The translations under genes and the position numbers were made by a program. From positions 62,001 to 126,000 of the forward strand of contig NZ_JACVAM010000004.1 in NCBI RefSeq assembly GCF_014851865.1: a stretch of DNA of 64,000 nt, in the 5' to 3' direction. The notes beneath the pieces are model-generated. The model did not search any database and had not been told where the DNA came from. It was given only the letters and a program-made list of their open reading frames with translations. The DNA comes from Pseudomonas sp. PDM16. Its GTDB lineage: Bacteria; Pseudomonadota; Gammaproteobacteria; Pseudomonadales; Pseudomonadaceae. Positions 32,148 to 41,300 of this stretch are shown piece by piece (the first letter of the stretch is position 1; the number at the start of each line of letters is the position of its first letter).

Positions 32148-32618
32148 ATGCCACGCCCAAATGAGCGCGAGTTTCTGCATCGAGTGCTGCAGGATCAGGC
32201 CGCGCCGATCCACTTCTGCGAGACCCTGTTTCGCATTTCTCAGACCCTGGACGATCTGGTCGACCGGGATCGCCCTGTAACTGACGACGCGATTTACGAA
32301 GCCTTCTGGCAGGCGATGATCGAGCTGCCGGCCAATCCCTTCTATCGGGCCAACGATCTGTATCTGCGACCTCTGATGGCCGGTGCCCTTCAGGACTGGC
32401 GCGACAGCGTGCGCCTTGAGCGTGCCGGCGATCACCACGGCCAGAGTCTGGCGTTCGTGCTGCGTGATCAGCTTACGAGCCTGGTGGTGCAGTGCACCTA
32501 TCTGGTGGGCGGCAGCGCCTGGATGCAGCAGGTCAGTGAAGAGGTGCGCCGGCACTTCCACGAAGACACGCTGCAGGAGTACATCGACGACCTGGGCGCA
32601 GGGAGGGTTTCGGCATGA
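32148..32618 (+). CDS. Unknown phage protein upstream of the internal virion genes
   Basis: The 156-residue product starts MPRPNEREFLHRVLQDQAAP and is nearly all helical (AFVLRDQLTSLVVQCTYLVG). The gene begins right after a GGGA hairpin and overlaps the next start. No domain recognised. Its place suggests a chaperone or minor virion component. Confidence 0.65.
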   Translation: MPRPNEREFLHRVLQDQAAPIHFCETLFRISQTLDDLVDRDRPVTDDAIYEAFWQAMIELPANPFYRANDLYLRPLMAGALQDWRDSVRLERAGDHHGQSLAFVLRDQLTSLVVQCTYLVGGSAWMQQVSEEVRRHFHEDTLQEYIDDLGAGRVSA

Positions 32619-33265
32619 GCGGCGGCGGAGGCGGTGACAACAAGGTAAAGGACACGCCAGAGCAGAAGATGGCGGCTCAGGTCGCGGCTGAGAAATGGAA
32701 CTTTGCCCAGCAGCAGCTCGCGCCGCTGGAAGACGTTTACATGAAGCGCGTGGAGGACATGGATTCCGCCGGCCGCATGAGCTACCTGGCGGGGCGGGTT
32801 AATCAGGAGACGATGGCGGAGCAGAGTGAGCTCGGCCAGCAGGTGGGTCTGCAGCTCGGCCAGGCAGGCGTCGATCCGTCGAGCGGGCGTTACCAGGGCA
32901 CCATGGGCGACTTGACCCAATCGGTAGCACAGGGCGGCGGGGAAACCCTCGGCCGCGCTCAGTTCGAGCAGACATCGCAGAAGGTCCAAGGCCTGCAGAA
33001 CATCATGGCCATGGGGGCAGGCGAGTCCACCAAGGCGCAGGCGGGTCTCAGCGATCTGGCAAGCACTGCGGCGGCTGACGCCCGCAGCAACTCGGTCACA
33101 TCGTTCAACCGGAAGCAGGCCAACCTGCAGCTGCTCGGCGCGGCTGCTGGTGCGGCGACGAACTACGGCCTTGGCCAGATGAAGGCCAGCACCCCGGCAG
33201 CACCAAACATGCAGGGGCAGAGCCAGGGGCTCTATAACAACTCCGCATTCGTGAGGAACATGTAA
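32615..33265 (+). CDS. Internal virion (ejection) protein candidate
   Basis: This 216-residue protein starts MSGGGGGDNKVKDTPEQKMA. It is a Gln/Ala/Gly-rich helical protein (WNFAQQQLAPLEDVYMKRVE, QVGLQLGQAGVDP). Composition and position between tail and large internal proteins match the small ejection proteins of podoviruses, which enter the host envelope with the DNA. Confidence 0.65.
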   Translation: MSGGGGGDNKVKDTPEQKMAAQVAAEKWNFAQQQLAPLEDVYMKRVEDMDSAGRMSYLAGRVNQETMAEQSELGQQVGLQLGQAGVDPSSGRYQGTMGDLTQSVAQGGGETLGRAQFEQTSQKVQGLQNIMAMGAGESTKAQAGLSDLASTAAADARSNSVTSFNRKQANLQLLGAAAGAATNYGLGQMKASTPAAPNMQGQSQGLYNNSAFVRNM

Positions 33266-33777
33266 TGAGCAGCATGTTCCTCGACGAGAACAATCAGGCC
33301 AAGCCGCTGGTGACACAGCCGTCTACCGCGCCGTCCTCCGACCCGCTCTACGTCAACCCGAACGAAGTGAACTCGGGCGACCAGGGTGCTTCGCGGGTTC
33401 TCGGTCGCCTGTACCGGGCGCAGTGGGAGGACTGGAAAACCCGGTACCAGCCCTATGTCGAGCGCCTGGCAGCGCTGTCGACTGACACCGGGTTCGCCGC
33501 CCGGCAAGGACAGATGGCGAGCACGGCGATGCAGACCACCTACGACAACACGGCCAAGGGCCTGCAGCTTCAGCAGCAGAGCCTGGGCGCGAACGTCAGC
33601 CCGGCACAGCGTGCCGCCCAGAATCGGAAGATGAGCGTCGGCCGCGCTGCTGACTCTGCGGGCGCATTCAACGCGGCCCAGATCTCCGCGCGCGATCTGC
33701 AGGACCAGATCCTCGCTGGCGGCATGGGCCTTAAGAATGTTCCGAACACCGGCCAGCTATCGACCCAGGGAGGTTAA
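33265..33777 (+). CDS. Internal virion protein candidate
   Basis: The start overlaps the previous stop (TAATG). The 170-residue product starts MSSMFLDENNQAKPLVTQPS and has a long helical middle (GRLYRAQWEDWKTRYQPYVE ... TAKGLQLQQQSLGANVSPAQ). It shares the Gln/Ala-rich style of the previous gene, so both may be parts of one ejection complex. Confidence 0.6.
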   Translation: MSSMFLDENNQAKPLVTQPSTAPSSDPLYVNPNEVNSGDQGASRVLGRLYRAQWEDWKTRYQPYVERLAALSTDTGFAARQGQMASTAMQTTYDNTAKGLQLQQQSLGANVSPAQRAAQNRKMSVGRAADSAGAFNAAQISARDLQDQILAGGMGLKNVPNTGQLSTQGG

Positions 33778-33780
33778 GTC

Positions 33781-34053
33781 ATGTCCTACGGACTGTTGGG
33801 TATGAAGAATCAGATGCAGGACGAGGCGCTGCAGGGAATGCAGGACCTGGCCCGCCAGCAGCAGGAGGCCGAGGCGCTCGCCGAGCAGCAGAAGCAACAG
33901 CAGGAGTCGCAGCGCCGACAGGCCCAGGTCGGTATGACCGCGACGGGCGCAATGGCTGGTGCTTCCATCGGGGCGAGCTACGGCACAGCGGGCGGTCCCT
34001 GGGGCGCCGCCATCGGCGCGGCTGTCGGCTTGATCGCCGGATCGTTCATGTAA
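33781..34053 (+). CDS. Glycine-zipper membrane protein of the virion
   Basis: The 90-residue product has a Gln/Glu-rich coiled coil (QQQEAEALAEQQKQQQESQR) followed by a glycine-zipper membrane segment (GASIGASYGTAGGPWGAAIG). This arrangement suits a protein that inserts in membranes when the phage ejects its DNA. The Shine-Dalgarno GGGAGG lies in a possible weaker hairpin (GACC-CAGGGA-GGTT). Confidence 0.65.
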   Translation: MSYGLLGMKNQMQDEALQGMQDLARQQQEAEALAEQQKQQQESQRRQAQVGMTATGAMAGASIGASYGTAGGPWGAAIGAAVGLIAGSFM

Positions 34054-34073
34054 CTGCGCCACAGGCGCGCATA

Positions 34074-34087
34074 TTGCCGGGAGGCAA
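34074..34087 (+). promoter_or_regulatory. GGGA-loop hairpin before the gene at 34089
   Basis: TTGCC/GGCAA encloses GGGA and forms the Shine-Dalgarno, ending one base before the ATG. One of the clearest copies. Confidence 0.65.
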
Positions 34088-34088
34088 C

Positions 34089-35318
34089 ATGGCAGGACTT
34101 GATACACGCGGGGCCTGGGACGGCTTCCGGGAAGGCTTCCAGCTGATGGACAACTACAACGCCCGCCAGGCGGCGCAGGAAGACCGGGACCGGCAGATCG
34201 ATCTGCAGGACCGCGGTCTGGAAATGCGGGACCGGGAAATGGTGGCGCATCGAGAGCTGGCGGAGCGCCGCTTTGGCCTGGACGAGCAGCAGATGGGGCT
34301 GCAGGAAAAGCGATTCGATCGGCAAACGCAGATGGACGAGCGCCGCCTGCAACAGCAGGACCGCCAGTTCGAGCGGCAGATGCGTTCCGATGATCGCCGC
34401 TTTGGCCTGCAGGAGCGAGAGCTGGGCATGCGGGTGCAGGAGCGCAACAAGGATCAGGACATGCAGATCCTGCGCGCCGGATACGCCAAGATCGCCGAAG
34501 GCATGGAGCTTGGCGAAGAGGAGATTGCGGCGTTCAAGCGAAATCCTTGGTTGGCACCAAACCACATTGCCGACCCGCGGATGGACGCCGCAGTTGCTCA
34601 GGCGGCCAAGGTGTTCGATCCGAATGACCCAGCGGACGCCAATGACCCAGCGTCACTGGAGGCGATGAACTTCATGTTCGATCCGTACCTTCAGCGCGGG
34701 GAGGGCGGCAAGAAGCGGATTGTTGGCGTGTACCCAGGGCAGCAGGAGGGCACAGTCGCTTTCGAACTGGAGGTCACTCGGGAGGATGGCCAGAGCTACC
34801 GCGCCCCTATGACTAAAAATCGCAGCACAGCCGAGGACGATGAAGTGCTGCAGGTTCCCATTGAGGATTTGGTCAACCGCGTTGCGGCGAACAAAACATT
34901 GTCAGGGGTCCTGCGTAGCTCAGGCACAAAGGAGAAGGCTTTGGCCTTTGGGCGGCATATGGGCCTGATCGATCAGTTCAACGAGAAGGGTGCGCCGGCG
35001 ATGGTGCAAACGGCTAAGTACTTGCTGGAGAGTGGAGCTGCCGGTAGCCCACAAGAAGCGTGGAATATGGCGAGCGGGGCCAAGAGCAAGAGCCGCCAGG
35101 ACTTCGCCCTGGACTATGCGAAGATGATTTCCAGCAGCCAGGACCCAATGGCCGAAAACCCGGTATCTGCTGATGCTGCGTTCCAGGCAGGCCTAGACAT
35201 GTACGACCGCCTCAATGGTGGCCAGCAGCAGGCTCCCAGCAACGCCACCGCGCCCGCCAAAGGTGGCGAGCAGGGATCGGATGCTGACAGCGAGATTCGC
35301 GAAATGGGGCTCTGGTAA
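34089..35318 (+). CDS. Large coiled-coil internal virion protein
   Basis: The ATG at 34089 is used rather than the TTG at 34074, which lies inside the hairpin. Of 409 residues, positions about 25-130 are an exceptionally charged coiled coil rich in Arg/Gln/Glu/Asp (RQTQMDERRLQQQDRQFERQ). The C-terminal half is a mixed globular region (GGKKRIVGVYPGQQEGTVAF). Similar Arg/Gln coiled coils occur in internal virion proteins of podoviruses, next to very large polyvalent proteins such as the one that follows. Confidence 0.65.
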   Translation: MAGLDTRGAWDGFREGFQLMDNYNARQAAQEDRDRQIDLQDRGLEMRDREMVAHRELAERRFGLDEQQMGLQEKRFDRQTQMDERRLQQQDRQFERQMRSDDRRFGLQERELGMRVQERNKDQDMQILRAGYAKIAEGMELGEEEIAAFKRNPWLAPNHIADPRMDAAVAQAAKVFDPNDPADANDPASLEAMNFMFDPYLQRGEGGKKRIVGVYPGQQEGTVAFELEVTREDGQSYRAPMTKNRSTAEDDEVLQVPIEDLVNRVAANKTLSGVLRSSGTKEKALAFGRHMGLIDQFNEKGAPAMVQTAKYLLESGAAGSPQEAWNMASGAKSKSRQDFALDYAKMISSSQDPMAENPVSADAAFQAGLDMYDRLNGGQQQAPSNATAPAKGGEQGSDADSEIREMGLW

Positions 35319-35334
35319 GCCCTGACCACATCAC

Positions 35335-35346
35335 TGCCGGGAGGCA
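35335..35346 (+). promoter_or_regulatory. GGGA-loop hairpin before the 2447-residue gene
   Basis: TGCC/GGCA encloses GGGA and contains the Shine-Dalgarno, 3 bp before the ATG at 35350. Confidence 0.65.
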
Positions 35347-35349
35347 TCG

Positions 35350-38300
35350 ATGCAGAATGAAACCCGCCAACCTCGCCGCTGGGCGGAGGTGGCCACCAGT
35401 GAGCAGTTCCGCTCGCTGGATCCTGAGCGCCAGGAGCGCGCCCGCCAACTCTACTTCGAAGACGTGGTGCTGCCGCGCGTGCCGGCAGGCATGGAGGTGC
35501 GTGCGCGCGAGTTGTTCGATCAAGACTCCATGGGCTCCATCGGCCAGGCAGGCGAGGAGCAGGGCGGCATCGAGGCGATGGACTACGCCAAGGAAGTCGG
35601 TGCTGGTGCGCTGAAAGGTACCGGCGCAATTGTCAGCGGCCTGGGTGACATGATTCGGCCTGACGACAACGGCCTCTCCAACAAGATGCCGGACGGCACC
35701 GAGCTGCCGGAGCTGCCAAGTGTCCGCAAGATGATCGCTGATCAGGTCGACCCCGCTGCTCGGGCTGTCGGCGGGTGGCTGGATCAGAAGGGCCAGGACC
35801 TGGCCGGCACGAAGACGCAGGCGGCACAGGACGCCCTGGCGAATAGCACCCCGAGCGGGGATGTTCTCGATCCATCCAGCTGGGACATGGGCAAAGCCCC
35901 ATCGCTAGCTGGCTACGGCCTGCAGATGGCGGGTCTGACTGGGCAGTTCGTACCGCAGGCTGGCGTGATGGTCGCCACCCGCGGCAAGTCGGGGCAAGCC
36001 CAGTCCTCCGCCATGATGGCGGCCGGTGGTTTGCAGGCTGGCGGTTCCGCCGCCAACGAAGTCGAGCAACGCATTCAGGAGACCCCAGACGCCGAGCTGC
36101 AGAAGTCGTCGGAGATCTACCGTGCCCTGCGGCAGAAGCTGGACGAGTTCGCGGCCCGGGCTGAACTGATGGTGATGGGGCGTGACGCTGCGTTCAGCGG
36201 TGCGGCCCCGGTAGGTGCTCTCGGTGGCCTGGCAACACAGATCACCCTCGGCCCGCTGCAGCAGGCTGTCGGTGGTGGTGTGGGCAAGCGCCTGGCCGCT
36301 GGCCTGGCGTTCGACGCTCCAGCTGAAGGCGTGCAAGAGGTGGCCGAGACCGTGGCCGCCCGCGCCTCGACAAACTCCGCCCTTGGCGAACAGCGCGACC
36401 TGACGGAAGACACATTCGGCGACGCCCTGCTTGGAGCTCTTGGCGGTGCTGGCCATGCCAGCGTTGGTGCCGCTCTGGGCGACGGCCGGGCATCGGCGCG
36501 CCCTCAGACCGAGCAGCAGGCTACCCCGGAGCCAGCCCCCGCAGCATTGCCCGCGCCGGGCTTGGCTGCGCTTCCAGCTCCCGATCAGGTGTTCTACGGC
36601 GACAGCCAGGGCAATGTGCAGGACACCGGCCCCGTGCGAAACGTCGATGGCCAGCAGCAGCCGGACCAGCAGGCCCGTGCCTGGGTGAACCCGCAGAATG
36701 ACCCAGCCAACATGGGCGGTGGCCCTGGTATGGATCAGCAGACGCCGCGCGGTGAGCCGGCCCCGCTGGAGGGCCAGCTGCAGCTTGGAGCCCGCGAGCA
36801 GCAGGCCGAGCAGCCACGCGACCCGCTGACCATCGACGCTGAGCCAGAGCGTGCAGCGCTGCCAGCGCCAGAGACCATCGTGGTGGATGGCGAGGGCAAC
36901 GCCCAGCGCGGTCCCGTTGCGCCCCAAGTGCGAGCTGAGCAAGTGCCTGGCGGGCGCGGAATGGATCAGCAAGCACCGACAGCGCTGCCGCGTGACCGCG
37001 CCCAGGTGGACCTACTGCGCAAAGCCAACGGCAAGCCCTTCGACGCCCCTAAAGGTGCCGAGGCAAGCAAGGCATTCCGCGAGGCGCGCGCTGCCGGCCG
37101 GCAGCCGCGAGTAGTCCCTGTCGAAGGCGGCTATGCCATTCGCCTGGAGCCCGAACAGGTGCGTCATGAAATGCGCCCCCTGGACGCCAAGGCCAACGAG
37201 GCGGCGACCTCACCGACCAATGAGCTGCCGGCGCCGACCGCCGCCCAGATCGAGGCGGGGAACTACAAGAAGGGCAAGGTGCGTGTGCACGGCCTGGAGC
37301 TGTCCATCGAGAATCCGCGTGGGTCCGAGCGCAGCGGTACCGGCCCCGATGGAACCGAGTGGCGCCATACCATGAGCGATCACTATGGATACATTCGCCG
37401 CACCACTGGCGCCGACGGCGAGCAAGTCGACGTCTACCTAGGCCCGCAGGAGGAGAGCGGGCAGGTGTTCGTCGTCGACCAGCTGAATCAGCAGGATGGC
37501 ACTTTCGACGAGCACAAGGTCATGCTCGGCTACCCCGACGAGGAGTCGGCGGTGGAGGCCTACCGCAGCAACTTCGACGCCGATTGGCAGGTGGGCAAGG
37601 TTTCGGCCATGCCTGTGGCCGAGTTCAAGGACTGGCTGAAGGGCGGTGACCTGGCTAAGCCGGCGGCCCCGGCCGTGCCAGCGGCGCGCCCGTCCAAGCC
37701 GCAGGTCGCCAAGGGGCCGCGCCGCAAGGTGGACCGTGATCGCGATTCGCTGCTGCAGGCGGCTATCCGCCTGGGCGGGCTCAAGACCGAATGGCGCCAG
37801 GACACTACCGGCGACAGCAAGGGCAATCGACATGTGCCTGGTGTTGGTGCGCTCTGGAGCGACAAGACCGGTACCAGCATCGACGATATGGCATCGCTGC
37901 TGGATCAGCACGGCTACATTCCGGCCGGCGAGATGGACAACCTGGGCGGTGTTCCGTGGCTACAGCAGGCGCTGCGTGACGAGCTCGACGGCAGCAAGCA
38001 TTTCGCCGCTGAATCGAAGGCGCAGCAGGAGCAGATGGAGCGCGAGATTTCTCAGCGCTTTGCGGATGAACAGGCGCGGCTGGAAGATCAGCGCGAGGCA
38101 GAGTACGCTCGCATCGAGGCCGAATACGGCGCCGATATCGCAGCGCAGGCTCGCGCATACGACGAGGCAGCCAAGGCCTATGATGAACAGGTGCTGGCAG
38201 AAGCCCAGCGGTTCGAGGATGAGTATGAGCAACGACAGCAAGAACTCGGTGAGTTCGAGGACGCCCTCGACGGCCAGCCGCTTGACCAAGCCGGTGCCGC

Positions 38301-41300
38301 CGCCCGTGATGAGCAAGTACGGGGAGCTGATGCGCGACAAGATCGCCAACAGCGAGACCCTGCGCGACCTGGCCAGCGAGAAGCTGGTAAAGGCGGACAG
38401 TTCGAGCTCGATCAGCAGACAGAGCAAAGCCTGACGGAGCAGGCCGCCCAGCAGCGGGCGGCCGATCAGGCTAAGGCCGAGGCTCAACGCCAGGCCGACC
38501 AGAAGGCGCAAGCAGATCGCGACCGCGCCGATTTCACCCTTACTGGATCAGGCCGCTCGGCGGACCTGGCAGCCGCGCGCGGCCAGCAGGATCTACTCGG
38601 CGGTAACGATCAGCTTTACCGCCAGGGCTCCGAGGGCGAAGCCAGTCCTTCAGGGGCCCAGGTGAGTGCGGAACAATTGCGAGCGGCGCTGGAGGCCTCT
38701 CCGGAGCTAGCCGGCGTGCAGGTGGTGCAGGACTTCGAAGACCTACCACTATCGACCCGCACCAGGGCGAAGCGTGACGGAGTGGCGCCTGGTGATCTGC
38801 GCGGCGTGCGTAGCTCTGGGAAAACCTACGTGGTGGCCAGCAACCACAGCAGCCTGGCCGACGCGATCTACACCGCGGTGCATGAGGAGGTCGGACACCG
38901 CGGTATTCGTGGACTGCTGGGCGAGGAGCTGGACGCCACCATGGAGCGGCTTTACTCCAGCCAGCAGGCGACGGCCAAAGGACGCCAGCGTATTGGCCAA
39001 ATTCGTGACGCCTATGCGTCGGTGCTTGAAAAGCTGGACGCCAAGCAGCAGCGGGTACTGGTTGCACAGGAAATGGTCGCGCACCTCCTTGAGGACGGCG
39101 ACCGCCCGACCATGCTGCAGCGCGTGCTCTCGAAGATCCGCGAGCTGCTGCGCCAGATGTTCCCCCAGGTACCCTGGACCTATACCGACATCCTTGCCTT
39201 GGGCGAGCAGTCGCGCGCGTGGCTGCGTCGGCAGAATGGGCAGCCGGATGCCGACAGCGCGGTGCTGTACTCCCGCCGTGGCTGGTCCGAAGAGTTCCCG
39301 GATACTGTGCTGGCGCACCCGCTCAGCTTCCTGAACAACCACCCGGACTATGAGGCAGCCAAGGCCGGCGACGATGCTGCCGCCCTGCGTGTGGCCCGTG
39401 ACGCTGTGACTCCCGAGTTCGTGGAGCAGGTGCGCGCACTGATCCCGAAAGGTAGTCAGCCGCGAATCGTGCCGGTGTTGGCCGTCGAGGGGGCTGGGAA
39501 GAACCGCATTCCGCTGATGGCAGCGGAAGTCCTGGCACAGCGTCTTGGCCTGCAGACTGATACCGCCCCCGTGCAGGCAGAGAAGGTCGGGCGCACCCAG
39601 TCGAGTGCACTGGAGCGCATTGCCAATCAGCCGACGTTCACCGGTAAGGTGGCCAAGGGCGACTATCTGATCATCGATGACACCCTGACTCAGGGCGGCA
39701 CGCTGGCTCAGCTGAAGACCCACATCGAGGACAACGGTGGTCAGGTGCTCGGGGCTATCGCCTTGACCGGTAAGAACTACTCCCGCAAGCTATCGCTTGA
39801 CCCATCCACTCTGGCGGAAGTCCGTGGCAAATACGGCAGCATTGAACCCTGGTGGCGTGACACCTTCGGCTACAGCTTCGAAGGCCTCACCCAATCTGAA
39901 GCTCGAACACTCCTCACGTTCGACAAGGGACAGCTATCGCCTGAGCAACTCCGAGATCGAATCGCTGCGGCGCGAGATGCAGGCCTCTTCCGAGTGGGCC
40001 AAGCAGCAGCTGGCGATGGATCCCGAACTGAAGCATCTGTAGACCCCGACGAGAATCTCTACTCGTTGGCCGGTGCCCGCCGGCCGCATGTCGCTGATGC
40101 CCATCCTGACCTGAATGCCGACGAGCAAGCTGCTCTGCGCAAGATTGCGCCGCGCACTGTCCGCCAACGCGCCATCGACTGGTATCGGGAGCACACAGAC
40201 CGCCTGATGACCAAGCTTCGCCGGGGCCTGGTCGATAAGTACGCCGCTTTGAAAGAGATGGACGAGGAGCTGCACGGGACTGACTTCCTAGAGTCCTCGA
40301 TCACGTCCAGCGCCTGGGTGCTGGCGCGTATGGCTCCTGCCGCCGCCGGCGCCCTCAATGCCATGATGCACAACGGCCGCATCATTCTGGACGGCGAGCA
40401 GAAGGTAATCGGTATGCGCGACGACTTCAGCATGGGCCTGGGCGAGGTGTTCTCGCGCCTGGGTGATGCCGCTGAGATAGAGCGCTTCATGGGGTGGATC
40501 GCGGGTAACCGCGCGGCCAAGCTCGCCGCCGAGGGCCGGGAAAACCTGTTCGATGCCAAGGACATTGCGGCGCTACAGGGAATCAATCGGGGCAACACCG
40601 CCGATGGCCGTAGCCGCGCCAAGGTATACGACGAGGTGTTCCGCGAGTTTCAGCAGTACCGGGACGACGTGCTGGACATCGCCGAGCAGACCGGAATCAT
40701 CAGCCCGGAGAATCGTGCCATGTGGCGCGACGAATTCTACGTTCCGTTCTATCGGGTGATGGACGAGGAAGCCAAGGCCGGCGGCCCGCGGGCTGCTAAG
40801 GGGCTGACCCGGCAGGAGGCATACAAGAAGCTGAAGGGCGGCAAGCAGAATCTGAACGATCTGCTGGAAAACACCCTGATGAACTTCCACCACCTGCTGA
40901 CCGCCAGCTTGAAGAACCAGGCCGCCCAGCAAGCGATCACCAACGCTGAGCAGCTTGGTATCGCCAAGGAGGTGCCGGAGGCTGCCCGCGATCCGAAGAC
41001 ATCGACGTTCGTGCTGAAGGCCGGGCAGAGGGTGTTCTATCAGATCGACGACGCTCTGGTGTTCGAAGCACTGACCTCGCTGGCAGATCCTGGCTTGAAT
41101 AACCTGGCAGTCCGTGTGATGTCAGGCTTCAAGCGCGTGTTCACCAACATGACGACGATCACTCTCCAATTTATCGTTGCCAACTACATCCGAGACACGA
41201 TGCAGGCGGCCGCCACTTCGCCTGTAAGCAAGAACGTGATCGCCAATATGTTCAACGGCGTGAAGTCCTTCCGGGACGAAAAGACTCGCGCTCGAATGCT

